A DNA stretch of 64,000 nucleotides from Mesorhizobium sp. (GTDB taxonomy: Bacteria > Pseudomonadota > Alphaproteobacteria > Rhizobiales > Rhizobiaceae). Under the pieces are notes generated by a model, which ran no database searches, was not told the origin of the DNA, and saw only the letters and a program-made list of their open reading frames with translations. Location: NCBI RefSeq assembly GCF_024710845.1, contig NZ_JANJTZ010000033.1, positions 124,001 through 188,000 of the forward strand. The letters are read 5' to 3'. Of this stretch, positions 55,031 to 64,000 are shown in pieces; within the stretch, counting starts at the first letter, position 1; the number at the start of each line of letters is the position of its first letter. The translations under genes were made by a program, and so were the position numbers.

Positions 55031-55504
55031 CTACGCCATCTCCGGCTTCAATCCCAGCGCCACACGGTCGATGATCTCCCTCAGCGCGAAGCTCGAATTG
55101 ATCTTGGTGACATGCGGCAGCGCGGTCAGCCATTCCTTGTGGATGCGCTCGTAGTCGGCGAGATCGCGCGCCGCGATCCGCAGGATGTAGTCGTATTCGC
55201 CCGACATCAGGTGGCAGGACAGGATGTTCGGGCACCGTTTCACCGCCGCCTCGAAGTCGGACAGCGTCTTCTCGAACTGTCCCGACAGCGAAATATGCAC
55301 GATCGCGGTCATCTGGTGACCGAGCGCGGTGTTCGAGATACGCGCATGGTAGCCGCGGATCACGCCCGCCTTTTCGAGCGCGTCCAGCCGCCGCGAACAG
55401 GCAGACTGCGACAGGCCGGCCTTTTCGGACAGTCCGGCATTGGAGATGCGCCCGTCCTTCTGGAGCGTGTCCAAAATGGTGATATCAATCCGGTCTAGCT
55501 GCAT
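55031..55504 (-). CDS. Lrp/AsnC family transcriptional regulator
   Basis: A 157-residue Lrp-type regulator. The N-terminal HTH (about 5-55, RIDITILDTLQKDGRISNAGLSEKAGLS) and C-terminal ligand-binding RAM domain (about 70-150, VHISLSGQFEKTLSDFE, MSGEYDYILRI) are intact. It is divergent from ald with 160 nt between starts, the arrangement of AldR-type regulators that activate alanine dehydrogenase in response to alanine. Start at 55504; the upstream frame extension lacks homology. It is convergent with the fusion gene (25 nt). Confidence 0.93.
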   Translation of the reverse strand: MQLDRIDITILDTLQKDGRISNAGLSEKAGLSQSACSRRLDALEKAGVIRGYHARISNTALGHQMTAIVHISLSGQFEKTLSDFEAAVKRCPNILSCHLMSGEYDYILRIAARDLADYERIHKEWLTALPHVTKINSSFALREIIDRVALGLKPEMA

Positions 55505-55664
55505 TGGTCGAAGATCCTTCGCAAGATCGGCACCCGAACACAAGAATACGCGAATCCGGCCTGATCCGACAACTGCATTCGCAAGGACGTTCGGCATGAA
55601 TCGTGTTTATACTTATTAACGCAAGGGAACATGGGCTGAATGCCCTCGAATGGAGAACAGCACG

Positions 55665-56780
55665 ATGCGCGTCGGTTGCCCGCAGGAAATCAAGAATCAC
55701 GAGTATCGCGTCGGTCTTACCCCCGGGGCGGTCCGTGAATACGTCGCGCATGGTCATGAAGTACTCGTCGAAACCGGCGCCGGCGCGGGCATTGGCGCCG
55801 ACGATAATGCCTACCGCGCCGCGGGCGCCAGGATCGCCAAAACGGCGGCGGAAGTGTTCGAGCGTTCCGACATGATCGTCAAGGTCAAGGAGCCGCAGCC
55901 GGACGAGTGGGTGCAGCTCCGCGAAGGCCAGATTCTCTATACCTATCTGCACCTTGCGCCCGATCCGGAGCAGACCCGCGGTCTGCTTGCCTCCGGCGTC
56001 ACCGCCGTCGCCTACGAGACCGTGACCGACGACCGCGGCGGCCTGCCGCTGCTCGCGCCCATGTCCGAAGTCGCCGGCCGCCTGTCGATCCAGGCCGGCG
56101 CAACCGCGCTGCAGAAGGCCAATGGCGGCCGCGGCGTGCTGCTCGGCGGCGTGCCCGGCGTTCTGCCCGGCAAGGTGGCGGTCATCGGCGGCGGCGTCGT
56201 CGGCTTGCATGCCGCCAAGATGGCGGTCGGCCTCGGCGCCGACGTCACCATCATCGACCGTTCGATCCCGCGCCTGCGCCAGCTCGACGACATCTTCAAC
56301 GGCCGCGTCCACACCCGCTATTCCACCGTCGAGGCGCTCGAAGAGGAGTGCTTCTCCGCCGACGTGATCGTCGGCGCAGTGCTCATCCCCGGTGCCGCCG
56401 CCCCCAAGCTCGTCACCCGCGAGATGCTGTCCGGCATGAAGAAGGGCGCGGTGCTGGTCGACGTCGCCATCGATCAAGGCGGCTGCTTCGAGACCTCGCA
56501 CGCCACCACGCATGCCGACCCGACCTACGAGGTCGACGGTGTCATCCACTATTGCGTCGCCAACATGCCGGGCGCCGTGCCGGTCACCTCGGCGCATGCG
56601 CTCAATAACGCCACCCTGCATTACGGCCTGCAGCTTGCCGACAAGGGCCTGAAGGCGCTGACCGACGACCATCACCTGCGCAACGGCCTGAACGTCCACC
56701 GCGGCAAGATCACCAATCGCGCCGTGGCCGAAGCGCTCGGCCTGGAACTGGCCGAGCCGAAGCAGGTCCTCGCCGCCTGA
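55665..56780 (+). CDS. ald: Alanine dehydrogenase
   Basis: A 371-residue NAD-dependent enzyme, interconverting L-alanine with pyruvate and ammonia. [21 protein letters not shown] is the standard start; the catalytic Lys in KVKEP, His in YLHLAP, and the Rossmann motif [15 protein letters not shown] are present. The GGAGAA site at 55652-55657 supports ATG 55665 over the upstream ATG 55650. It is probably activated by the divergent Lrp regulator and ends at a terminator at 56808-56836. Confidence 0.96.
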   Translation: MRVGCPQEIKNHEYRVGLTPGAVREYVAHGHEVLVETGAGAGIGADDNAYRAAGARIAKTAAEVFERSDMIVKVKEPQPDEWVQLREGQILYTYLHLAPDPEQTRGLLASGVTAVAYETVTDDRGGLPLLAPMSEVAGRLSIQAGATALQKANGGRGVLLGGVPGVLPGKVAVIGGGVVGLHAAKMAVGLGADVTIIDRSIPRLRQLDDIFNGRVHTRYSTVEALEEECFSADVIVGAVLIPGAAAPKLVTREMLSGMKKGAVLVDVAIDQGGCFETSHATTHADPTYEVDGVIHYCVANMPGAVPVTSAHALNNATLHYGLQLADKGLKALTDDHHLRNGLNVHRGKITNRAVAEALGLELAEPKQVLAA

Positions 56781-56807
56781 TCCTCTCCCTGCGACCCACA
56801 CCTGCAG

Positions 56808-56836
56808 CGCCCGCCTCCCGGCGGGCGTTGTCGTTT
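56808..56836 (+). terminator. Intrinsic terminator of ald
   Basis: A perfect 8-bp stem CGCCCGCC (56808-56815) with GGCGGGCG (56820-56827) has a TCCC loop, followed by TTGTCGTTT. It lies 27 nt after the ald stop, in the gap before the convergent caspase-like gene. Confidence 0.8.
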
Positions 56837-56850
56837 GCACGCCCCGCTGG

Positions 56851-59643
56851 CTATCGCAGATCGACCTTGATCCTGAACGGGTTCGCCGAGCGCTGGTCGT
56901 TGTAGCCATCCGCCACTTCGAGACGATAGGTGCCGGCTTTGGCGATCGGAAATCTCGCGTCGGTAACGCCGCCGAGGCGCGGCGGGCCGACCCACTGGCC
57001 GGCATTGCCGTCGGCGTCCCAGAGACGCACGGAGATGTCGAGCGCCGGATCGACCTCGTCGACGACCACCGACAGTTCGCCCGGCGCCGCCGCTTCGATG
57101 GCAAACCAGTCCGTGTCCCCGCGCGGCAGAATATAGGCCTTGTGGGTATCGCCGGACGCGAGCGGTCGCGCCGACCCGTAGCTGTCATTGGGCTCGAGCG
57201 GATCCTCGGTCGGTGTCAGTCGCGTGCGCAGCACGGCATGGCGGATGGAACGATCGTCGCTGTAGCCGTCCGTGATCTCGATGAAGTAGCTGCCGGCCTT
57301 GGGCAGATCGGCGACGCCCTCGGTCAGGCCGCCCTTGCGGTAGGGCGCCACCCAGTCGTGCAGCAATTGCCGGTCGGCGGTCCAGACGCGGTAGTGCAGG
57401 TCGAGATTCTCCGGCCCCTCGTCGATCTCGACCCTGAGTTCGCCCGACGTCGGAGCCTCCACCCGGAACCAGTCCAGATCGCCGCGCGGCAGGATGTTGA
57501 ACAAGATCTCGCCGCCCGGCGTCAGCGGCGCGGCACTCGCCATGCCGTTGTTCGGTTCGTACTGATCCGGCTGCGGCGTGAACACGGTCGCAAGTTCGAA
57601 GAGATCGGCGCTTGCCTGGTCGGAATAGCCGTCGGCGACTTCGACGAAGTATCGTCCGGGAGCGGGCAGGTCGGCGAACGTCTCGACGTCACCCCCGGCC
57701 CGCAACGGCCCGGTCCAATCCTTCACCAGATCCTTGTTGGCGTTCCAGACGCGCAGCTGGATGTCGAGGTTCTTCGGCGAGCCGCTGGCCAGGAGCTTCA
57801 GTTCTCCGGGTTGGTCGACGTCGAGGCTCAGCCAGTCCGTGTCGCCGCGCGGGAAGATCGCAATCCGGTCGCGTCCGGTCGCCGAGCGGTGCGCGGCGAG
57901 GCCGAACGCGTTATTCGGTTCGATCGCGTCGCCGACCGGCTTGAAGGCGATCGAGAGGTCGAAGCTTCGCGTGCTCGCCTGATCGTTGTAGGAATCCGCC
58001 ATCTCGATGGCGTAGATCCCCGGCTCCGGCAGTTCCGCCTCGAGAATTGTCTCGCCGCCGGGACGGGCCGGCACCTGCCAGTCCTTCACGACGGCGCCGT
58101 CGAGAGTCCAGAGCCGGATGGAGATGTCGAGATTTTCCGGCACGTTCGCGGCACGCACCGAGAGCAGACCCGGCTCGCCGACCCACAGCTTGAACCAGTC
58201 CGCATCGCCACGCGGCCAGATCGCCGGCTGAAACTGCGCCGTCGGCGGCACCGCCGGCGCGCTGCCGATCGTGCCGTTCGGCTCATACGGATCGTTTGCC
58301 GGCGTGAATTCGGCTTTGAGGACGAACGCATCCGGCGAGGACGCGTCATTGTAGCTATCGGCGAGCTCGATGAAATAGGTTCCGGGCCGAGGCAGTGCGT
58401 AGCGACCGTCCAGCGCGCCGCCCGGACGAGGCGCACTCTGCCAGTCGGCGACGACCTGCCTGTCGGCGTTCCAGACCCGCGCAACGAGGTCGAGCGCGGC
58501 GGGCGCCGGGTCGACGGAAAGCCTTAGCTCTCCCGCGATCGGAACCGTGAAGCTGAACCAATCCGCGTCGCCGTTCTGCGAAATCGTCGCGGAAATGTCG
58601 GCCATCATTGGTATTGGCTGTGCTTGGCCGAAATTGTCGTTGGCGGCTGCCTCGGCGACCGGCACGGCAGGCGCCGGCTTCCAGTCGGGCGCCGGAGCGA
58701 CGGCCACTGCGTCCGCCCAGGCGGGTTTGTGCAGCACCCGGTCGCCGAAGAAGTTGCCCGGCCGTGCCGAGCGCTCGGCGCCGGGGACGGACCGCGCCGA
58801 AGCGATTTCGACTGTCTCCTCGCTCGGCGCCCGGGCAGCGGCGGCGGCCTGTGCCAGGAGTTCGGATTCAGGCGTCGGCTTCAGATAGACTTCATCGACC
58901 AGCCGTACCAGCAGTTCGGGCCGCTGCTTGCCTGCGGTCGACTCGAACACACGTCCGGCTGCGCGCCGGAACATGAGTCCGACCTCGACGCCGGGTTGCG
59001 CGATCTCCTGCAGCAGCGCCTGCGTATAGGGCGAGTTGCCGCCCTGCCCGTCGGCGGCGACTTCGCCGGCCGCCGCGGCATAGGCGATGATCGCGCCGCG
59101 GCCGGAAAGCCGCATCAGCGACAATCCGCGTATCGGTTCGACGGCCCGGGTCTCGCGAGCCTCCTTCAGGAGAACTTCGAGGAAGGGATTGTCTCGGCAT
59201 GCGTCAAGCACGACCAGCGCGACGCGGGCGCGGCGTTCCATTTCGCGCACCACCTCGCCGATGTCGATCGCACTGTAGCGCAGCGAGCGCTCGGAACTCA
59301 CGTCGACGTCGACCGGCAACAGGAAATTCTCGCCACCGATCTGAATGCCGTGGCCGGCATAGAACAGGAACGCGATATCGCTTCCAACAAGGCTGCGGCT
59401 GAACTCGTCGATTGTGCTGATGGCCGCCCGGCGGTCGGTATCCGTTGCCAGCGTCACGGCAAAGCCGAGATCCTCGAGCACGGCGGCCATCGCCTTGGCG
59501 TCGTTGATCGTATTGGCCAGCGTCCCGGTGCCGGAATAGGCGCCGTTGCCGATCACCAGCGCAACCCGGCGTTCCGCGGCAAAGCCCGCGCCAACGAACA
59601 GCAGACTGATGAAGACAAGCGAATAGGCGACCCATGGGCGCAT
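56851..59643 (-). CDS. Exported caspase-like (C14) protein with five C-terminal repeats
   Basis: A 930-residue protein with a signal peptide (VFISLLFVGAGFAA). The caspase-fold domain (about 25-250) has the catalytic His98 in YAGHGI and Cys149 in DACRDNP, both intact. After a Pro/Ala-rich linker (about 260-330), five tandem beta-sandwich repeats of about 115-120 residues start near 335, 451, 572, 692 and 813. Each carries a GD-x-DWF/L motif and a DGYSD/DSYND-like end; repeats 2-5 also begin with an EPN motif. They resemble PPC domains of secreted peptidases. Substrate is unknown. The mature protein is probably periplasmic. Confidence 0.9.
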   Translation of the reverse strand: MRPWVAYSLVFISLLFVGAGFAAERRVALVIGNGAYSGTGTLANTINDAKAMAAVLEDLGFAVTLATDTDRRAAISTIDEFSRSLVGSDIAFLFYAGHGIQIGGENFLLPVDVDVSSERSLRYSAIDIGEVVREMERRARVALVVLDACRDNPFLEVLLKEARETRAVEPIRGLSLMRLSGRGAIIAYAAAAGEVAADGQGGNSPYTQALLQEIAQPGVEVGLMFRRAAGRVFESTAGKQRPELLVRLVDEVYLKPTPESELLAQAAAAARAPSEETVEIASARSVPGAERSARPGNFFGDRVLHKPAWADAVAVAPAPDWKPAPAVPVAEAAANDNFGQAQPIPMMADISATISQNGDADWFSFTVPIAGELRLSVDPAPAALDLVARVWNADRQVVADWQSAPRPGGALDGRYALPRPGTYFIELADSYNDASSPDAFVLKAEFTPANDPYEPNGTIGSAPAVPPTAQFQPAIWPRGDADWFKLWVGEPGLLSVRAANVPENLDISIRLWTLDGAVVKDWQVPARPGGETILEAELPEPGIYAIEMADSYNDQASTRSFDLSIAFKPVGDAIEPNNAFGLAAHRSATGRDRIAIFPRGDTDWLSLDVDQPGELKLLASGSPKNLDIQLRVWNANKDLVKDWTGPLRAGGDVETFADLPAPGRYFVEVADGYSDQASADLFELATVFTPQPDQYEPNNGMASAAPLTPGGEILFNILPRGDLDWFRVEAPTSGELRVEIDEGPENLDLHYRVWTADRQLLHDWVAPYRKGGLTEGVADLPKAGSYFIEITDGYSDDRSIRHAVLRTRLTPTEDPLEPNDSYGSARPLASGDTHKAYILPRGDTDWFAIEAAAPGELSVVVDEVDPALDISVRLWDADGNAGQWVGPPRLGGVTDARFPIAKAGTYRLEVADGYNDQRSANPFRIKVDLR

Positions 59644-59772
59644 GGCTGCCGGCCCCGTCCCGTTTCCCGCAGCGATGCTACACCTTCTCGCAAAAAGCGG
59701 ATAGCCAAGTCCCGTCAGTCCAGAATCTGGCGCTCAATCGTGTCGAAATCACGGATTCCGCCGATGGGGCGT

Positions 59773-60237
59773 TCAGCCGCGCTCGATCCTGCACTGATAG
59801 CAATTGTTCCGGGCTGACCGAATGTCGACGAACGCGATCTCGCTCCGTTCGAACAGCTCTTCCGCCCGCGAGCCTATGCGGTCGGTCGAAATGACTGCGC
59901 CGGTGCCGTAGACGATCCGCTCGTCGGCGCTATAGCCGCGCACGATGTAGTCCGGGGATGCGAGAATTTCGGGCGCCTCGGTGCCGCCACCCTGCGCGCA
60001 TTCCCGCGCATGCAGGAAGATCGGTCCGGTTTCGGCGAAGGCCTGGACCGTGGTGAACGGCCGGTGCGCCACCAGAAGCGCGTCCTCGCCTTCTGCGATC
60101 ATGCGCAGGCAGTGGCGACAGGGGTTTCCGTCGCCGTCCGATACGAAATGCTGCGGCGGGTTGCCATATGCATCCACGCAGCCGCGTTGGTAAGCCCGTG
60201 CGGTTTCGGTCGGCATGGCGCGATAGGTCAGTTTCAT
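59773..60237 (-). CDS. DUF1203 family protein
   Basis: A 154-residue protein with CRHCLRMIAEGEDALLVAHRPF, the GPIFLHARECAQ segment and IVRGYSADERIVYGTGAVI, typical of DUF1203. The repeated CxxC or CxxH pairs suggest metal binding. Function is unknown. It lies 129 nt from the caspase gene and 175 nt from the GNAT gene, on the same strand. Confidence 0.9.
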   Translation of the reverse strand: MKLTYRAMPTETARAYQRGCVDAYGNPPQHFVSDGDGNPCRHCLRMIAEGEDALLVAHRPFTTVQAFAETGPIFLHARECAQGGGTEAPEILASPDYIVRGYSADERIVYGTGAVISTDRIGSRAEELFERSEIAFVDIRSARNNCYQCRIERG

Positions 60238-60412
60238 CTCAATCCCTCCGGCACGTTTGCTGCCGGAGAGATAGTCTTCCAGGGGCGGCGGCCGCCACCC
60301 GTTTCATGCCTGCGTCAGATCGGCCGGACGACGTCGGTCACGCGGCGCAGCGTGATATGGCGGTTGCGCCGGTTCTCGTAAGGCGTTGGCACGAGCAGGA
60401 ACTCCTCGCCGT

Positions 60413-60979
60413 CTATTCGCGTGCGAGGATCTCGGCCCGCTCCGCGAGCGTCATCGGATGGACCTCCTCCCTGACCTGCGCCACGGGGTTGAACCCGATC
60501 TTCTGGTAGAGGGGCAGCGCGGCGGGATGATCGAGCGTGCAGGTCTGGACCACGACCCGCTGCGGCGAACGCGACCAAGCGGCCTCGATCGCGGCGCCGA
60601 GGAACCAGCGTCCGATCCCCTGCCCCATGGCGTATTCCATCATCCCGAAATAGACGAGTTCCATCATGTCTTCGTCGAGCGGCGCGACCTCGAACATGCC
60701 GGCCGGAACGCCGTCCAGATGCAGCACCCTTATGTCGCGCGCCGGGTCCGCGAGTTTCTTGGCCAATTCCTCGTCGGACAGTCTCAGCGCATTCACCCAG
60801 TGCCACTTCCGTCCGATCCGGTCGATCAGGTAGCGATAGAAATGGTTCGGCATGTGCCGCGCCTTCAACAGCGCGATGGGCCTGTTGTAGGGGACCGGCG
60901 CATAGTGCGACGGCGGCGACGTCATTTCGAGGAAGGTGACGGTGACCGGGATCGTTTCTGGCTTCTTCTGTGCTTTCAT
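60413..60979 (-). CDS. GNAT family N-acetyltransferase
   Basis: A 188-residue acetyltransferase with the acetyl-CoA-binding segment FGMMEYAMGQGIGRWFLGAAIE and PAALPLYQKIGFNPV near the end. The N-terminal half contains ILLKARHMPNHFYRYLIDRIG-like sequence. Substrate is unknown. Start MKAQKKPETIP at 60979 overlaps the sseA stop by 4 nt (ATGA), so it is translated with sseA. Confidence 0.89.
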   Translation of the reverse strand: MKAQKKPETIPVTVTFLEMTSPPSHYAPVPYNRPIALLKARHMPNHFYRYLIDRIGRKWHWVNALRLSDEELAKKLADPARDIRVLHLDGVPAGMFEVAPLDEDMMELVYFGMMEYAMGQGIGRWFLGAAIEAAWSRSPQRVVVQTCTLDHPAALPLYQKIGFNPVAQVREEVHPMTLAERAEILARE

Positions 60980-61830
60980 GCCTCGTCCTTCACCACGGGC
61001 GTGTCCGTCCGTCCACCCCATTCGGTCCACGAACCGTCATAGAGTTTGACGTCGCGGTGTCCGAGCGTCTCCAGCGCGAGTGCGACGACCGCCGCCGTGA
61101 TGCCCGAGCCGCAGGACGTCACGATCGGCTTGTCCAGATCGACGCCGGCCTCCGCGAAAGCCTGCTTCAGCTCGTCGGGCGGAAGAAGCTTCCCGTCTTT
61201 CGACAGCGCCAGCGCCGGGACATTGTGGGCGCCGGGCATGTGTCCGCCGCGCACGCCGGCCCGCGGTTCGGGGTCCCGGCCGGCGAAGCGGCCCGCCGGC
61301 CGCGCGTCGGCGATCTGCCGCCCGCCTCTCTCGACGATCGCGCGCATCTCCTCGAAGGAGGCGACGCGACCGGCATCGAAATCCACCTCAAAGAGACAGG
61401 ACGCCACCTTGGTCGGCTGCCTCGTCACCAGCCGCCCCTCCTTTTTCCATCCGTCGATGCCGCCTTCGAGGACGTAGACCTTCTTCGCGCCCATCGTGCG
61501 GAACATCCACCAGACCCTGGGCGCAGAGAAGAAGCCCGGCCCGTCATAGGCGACGATCGTGTCGTCCCGCGAAATCCCCATCGATCCCGCGAATGTCGCG
61601 AAGATCAGAGGCGATGGCATCGTATGCGGCAACGCCGATCCCGGCTCGACGACGATGTCGTGGTCGAAGAAGACGGCGCGGGGAATGTGCCCGGCATCGT
61701 ATTCCGCCCGAGCATCGCGTCCCTGCGCCGGCAGGTACCACGAGCCGTCGACAACCGAGAGCCCCGGATCGTTCAGATGCTCCGCCAGCCAGGCGGAGGA
61801 GACCGTGAAGCCGGTGGGTGATGTTGACAT
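60976..61830 (-). CDS. sseA: 3-mercaptopyruvate sulfurtransferase
   Basis: A 284-residue two-domain rhodanese. The first domain has VVDGSWYLP and GHIPRAVFFDHD; the second has the active-site loop SCGSGITAAV, the CGSG-type motif of mercaptopyruvate enzymes, whose Cys accepts sulfur. It transfers sulfur from 3-mercaptopyruvate to thiols or cyanide. The GGAGGACACC ribosome site fixes ATG 61830. It is coupled to the GNAT gene. Its neighbourhood with cysK fits cysteine metabolism. Confidence 0.94.
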   Translation of the reverse strand: MSTSPTGFTVSSAWLAEHLNDPGLSVVDGSWYLPAQGRDARAEYDAGHIPRAVFFDHDIVVEPGSALPHTMPSPLIFATFAGSMGISRDDTIVAYDGPGFFSAPRVWWMFRTMGAKKVYVLEGGIDGWKKEGRLVTRQPTKVASCLFEVDFDAGRVASFEEMRAIVERGGRQIADARPAGRFAGRDPEPRAGVRGGHMPGAHNVPALALSKDGKLLPPDELKQAFAEAGVDLDKPIVTSCGSGITAAVVALALETLGHRDVKLYDGSWTEWGGRTDTPVVKDEA

Positions 61831-61954
61831 GGTGTCCTCCGGGAACGGCGCCACCTTATCGGCGGCGCGAGCCATCGCAAGCAAATTGAGCAGGGAGATT
61901 GCCTGCTCCGCCGCGACGAAATAGTCTCGTCAGGAATTCACGGGAGCAACACCG

Positions 61955-62095
61955 ATGCTTCGATCGCTTGTCCTGGTCATGCTTCTCGCCTGCGCACCCG
62001 CCGCGACCGCTGCGGAGGATCAATCTTCCCCGCCGCCTTCGGATGGCGGCACGCATCAGTGCGAACGCGGCAAGGGCGAGGCGCAGACCTCCTGA
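61955..62095 (+). CDS. 46-residue candidate lipoprotein or exported peptide
   Basis: A 46-codon ORF, too short for routine tracks. It starts MLRSLVLVMLLACAPAATA, where LLAC fits a lipobox; the short mature tail is acidic and Pro/Gly-rich with one more Cys. A GGAG ribosome site at 61942-61945 lies 9 nt before the ATG. It is divergent from sseA and convergent with the alanyl-tRNA editing gene (18 nt). No family was recognised. Confidence 0.5.
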   Translation: MLRSLVLVMLLACAPAATAAEDQSSPPPSDGGTHQCERGKGEAQTS

Positions 62096-62113
62096 CGCGA
62101 AGATTGGTGTCCG

Positions 62114-62857
62114 TCAGACCGCAGGCATCGGGCCGAACCTGAGCCTGAAGCGCCGGTTCTCGCGGCCCTTCTTCTCGATCTTGCCGACATGGATCTCGCC
62201 GATCTCGCCGGTCGAGCGCACGTGGGTGCCGCCGCAGGGCTGGCTGTCGACCGAAGCCTTCTCGCCGATACAGACCAGCCGGATTCGGCCGGTGCCGCTC
62301 GGCGGGCGCACGTTCTTCGACTTCACGAGGGTTGGGTTGGCGGCGAGTTCCTCGTCGGTGATCCAGCGGGTGAAGATCGGATGGTTCTCCGCCACAAGTT
62401 TCATCAGAGCTTCCGTCACCGCCTCCTTGGTGACGCCTGCGTCCGGCATGTCGAAATCGACGCGGCTGTCGTCTTCCGCGACCGATGCGCCGGTGATCGG
62501 GAAGGGACAGGCGACCGTCAGGAGATGGCAGGCGGCGTGCATCCGCATCAGGTTCAACCGGCGCGGCCAGTCGATCGCGAGCTTCACCCGCGCGCCGACT
62601 TCCGGCAGTGCCGCGCCTTCGGCCGAAACGTGGATGATCTCGTCCTTGGTCTCGCCGGTCACCGTCGCCGCGACCGGGACAATCGTGCCGTCGGCAAGCG
62701 TCATCGTGCCGGTATCGCCCGGCTGGCCGCCGGAGGTTGCGTAGAACACCGTCCGGTCGAGGATGATGCCGCCGCGTTCGGTGATGGCAAGCACCTCGGC
62801 GTCGGCCTCCGCGAGATAGGCGTCCTCGCGGAACAGCGGCTCGGTCCTCAGCCCCAT
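62114..62857 (-). CDS. Alanyl-tRNA editing protein (AlaX-like)
   Basis: A 247-residue trans-editing factor that hydrolyses mischarged Ser- or Gly-tRNA(Ala). It resembles the editing domain of AlaRS, with FYATSGGQPGDTG, the zinc-binding HAACHLLT, and QPCGGTHVRSTGEIG with Cys and His. The gene starts with TGATG overlap by one base with the cysK stop. Adjacency to cysK is conserved in rhizobia. Confidence 0.92.
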   Translation of the reverse strand: MGLRTEPLFREDAYLAEADAEVLAITERGGIILDRTVFYATSGGQPGDTGTMTLADGTIVPVAATVTGETKDEIIHVSAEGAALPEVGARVKLAIDWPRRLNLMRMHAACHLLTVACPFPITGASVAEDDSRVDFDMPDAGVTKEAVTEALMKLVAENHPIFTRWITDEELAANPTLVKSKNVRPPSGTGRIRLVCIGEKASVDSQPCGGTHVRSTGEIGEIHVGKIEKKGRENRRFRLRFGPMPAV

Positions 62858-63891
62858 CAGTCGACCTTCTCGAACGGCACGTCGATCTGCGGCGTGCGGT
62901 CCATCCAGTCCGGAATCGGCAGGTCCTTGGTGCGCAGGAAGGCCGGGTTGAACAGCTTCGACTGGTAGCGCGTGCCGTAGTCGCACAGGATCGTCACGAT
63001 CGTGTGGCCCGGTCCCAGCTCCTTCGCCAGCCGGATCGCGCCCGCGATGTTGATCCCGGTCGAACCGCCGAGGCACAGCCCCTCCTCCTGCACCAGGTCG
63101 AAGATGATCGGCAGCGCTTCCGCGTCCGGGGTCTGGAACGAGAAGTCGGGCGTAAACCCTTCGAGATTGGCGGTGATGCGGCCCTGGCCGATGCCTTCGG
63201 TGATCGAACTGCCCTCCGACTTCAGAGCGCCCTCGGTGTAGAAACTGTAGAGCGCCGCCCCGAGCGGATCGGCGAGCGCAATCTTGACGTCCCCGCTCTT
63301 CGCTTTCAGGCCCATCGCAACGCCGGCCAGCGTGCCGCCTGTGCCGACCGCCGAGACGAAGCCGTCGACCTTGCCGCCCGTCTGCGCCCAGATTTCTTCA
63401 GCGGTGGTTACGACATGGCCATCACGGTTGGCGACATTGTCGAACTGGTTGGCCCAGATGGCACCCGCCGGCTCGCTCTTCGCCAGCTGCTCGGCCAGCC
63501 GGCCCGACACCTTCACGTAATTGTTCGGGTTCTTGTAGGGAACCGCCGGCACCTCGATCAGCTCGGCGCCGAGCAGCCGCAGCGCGTCCTTCTTCTCCTG
63601 GCTCTGGGTGTCGGGGATGACGATCACGGTCCGGTAGCCCAGCGCCTTGGCGACGACGGTCAGCCCGATGCCGGTATTGCCAGCCGTACCCTCGACGATC
63701 ACGCCGCCGGGCTTCAGCAGTCCCTTCTTCTCGGCGTCGCGGATGATGAACAGGCCGGCGCGGTCCTTCACCGACTGGCCGGGATTCATGAACTCCGCCT
63801 TGCCCAGGATTTCGCAGCCGGTCTCCTCCGACGCCCGCTTGAGACGGATGAGCGGGGTGTTTCCGATGGCGTCGATGACAGACCTGAACAT
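62857..63891 (-). CDS. cysK: Cysteine synthase A
   Basis: A 344-residue PLP enzyme of the O-acetylserine sulfhydrylase family. IGNTPLIRLKRASE, the PLP Lys in NPGQSVKDRAG, the substrate loop EGTAGNTGIGL, and GTGGTLAGV are present. It makes cysteine from O-acetylserine, which CysE at 29731-30573 supplies, and sulfide. The AAGGA ribosome site is 6 nt before ATG 63891 and directly abuts an alternative ATG at 63897, so MFRSVIDAIG is preferred. The TGATG overlap couples it to the alanyl-tRNA editing gene. Confidence 0.95.
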   Translation of the reverse strand: MFRSVIDAIGNTPLIRLKRASEETGCEILGKAEFMNPGQSVKDRAGLFIIRDAEKKGLLKPGGVIVEGTAGNTGIGLTVVAKALGYRTVIVIPDTQSQEKKDALRLLGAELIEVPAVPYKNPNNYVKVSGRLAEQLAKSEPAGAIWANQFDNVANRDGHVVTTAEEIWAQTGGKVDGFVSAVGTGGTLAGVAMGLKAKSGDVKIALADPLGAALYSFYTEGALKSEGSSITEGIGQGRITANLEGFTPDFSFQTPDAEALPIIFDLVQEEGLCLGGSTGINIAGAIRLAKELGPGHTIVTILCDYGTRYQSKLFNPAFLRTKDLPIPDWMDRTPQIDVPFEKVD

Positions 63892-64000
63892 GGGCATTCC
63901 TTGCCTGCGCGCCTCTTTGTGCGCCTGGAGGGTAGGTCTTTCCGTTTAGAAAGCCCGACGCCTCGCCGCAAGGGAGCATTTTTCTCCGTCATGGCCAATC

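Noticed and set aside
63991-64000. ATG at the window end that could begin a plus-strand gene
   Set aside because: Only three codons are visible, so nothing can be supported.

Overview
The window is GC-rich, densely coded DNA. Gene content and order point to an alphaproteobacterium of the Hyphomicrobiales (Rhizobiales), probably near Mesorhizobium or other Phyllobacteriaceae. The pointers are purL followed by bolA, nnr-glnB-glnA, crcB-rluC-...-atp12, DUF3126, and cysK next to an alanyl-tRNA editing protein. The family-level placement is inference. No rRNA, tRNA, CRISPR array, insertion sequence or prophage was seen. The window starts inside purL.

Layout. 1-4.4 kb: the purL end, bolA, an Arg/Lys-rich small protein, a LysR regulator divergent from a cupin, and a small exported protein. 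4.5-10.7 kb: an exported CXXCH protein coupled to nnr, then the nitrogen pair glnB-glnA behind a candidate sigma-54 promoter and a possible small RNA, then a hemerythrin protein. 10.7-14.6 kb: a two-subunit sodium/solute symporter with a strong terminator, and two small membrane proteins. 14.6-23 kb: a long minus-strand run of tas, ankyrin protein, degP, rarA, HNH nuclease, crcB, rluC, small membrane protein, EamA and ATP12. 23-33.4 kb: a Rieske oxygenase, a CBS/CorC protein, a molybdopterin/cytochrome b pair, a DUF1624 protein with a Cys-rich tail, cysE, an enoyl-CoA hydratase, a hydrolase, DUF192 and a double cold-shock protein. 33.6-43.7 kb: gloA and pccB, then an AT-rich DUF2971 gene that looks horizontally acquired, then SGNH hydrolase, LysM, desaturase, J-like, DUF1993, exported and hydrolase genes.

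43.8-48.8 kb is a coherent operon of photolyase, FAD oxidoreductase, DUF1365 protein and cyclopropane-fatty-acid-synthase-like methyltransferase. It fits a light/oxidative-stress lipid-modification module. 49.5-56.8 kb holds cpdB, a 1060-residue ammonium-transporter/HAMP-like/PAS/GGDEF/EAL fusion, and a divergent Lrp-ald pair. 56.9-59.6 kb is an exported caspase-like protein with five C-terminal tandem repeats. The window ends with DUF1203, GNAT-sseA, a 46-residue candidate lipoprotein, and alanyl-tRNA editing protein-cysK.

Themes. Nitrogen status is handled by glnB-glnA, the Amt/c-di-GMP fusion and ald. Sulfur and cysteine are handled by cysE, cysK and sseA. Oxidative or light stress is handled by phrB with its operon, degP and the cold-shock protein. 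The strongest candidates for unusual biology are the Amt-GGDEF-EAL fusion, the caspase-repeat protein, the fatty-acid operon, the possible RNA upstream of glnB, and the AT-rich DUF2971 insert.
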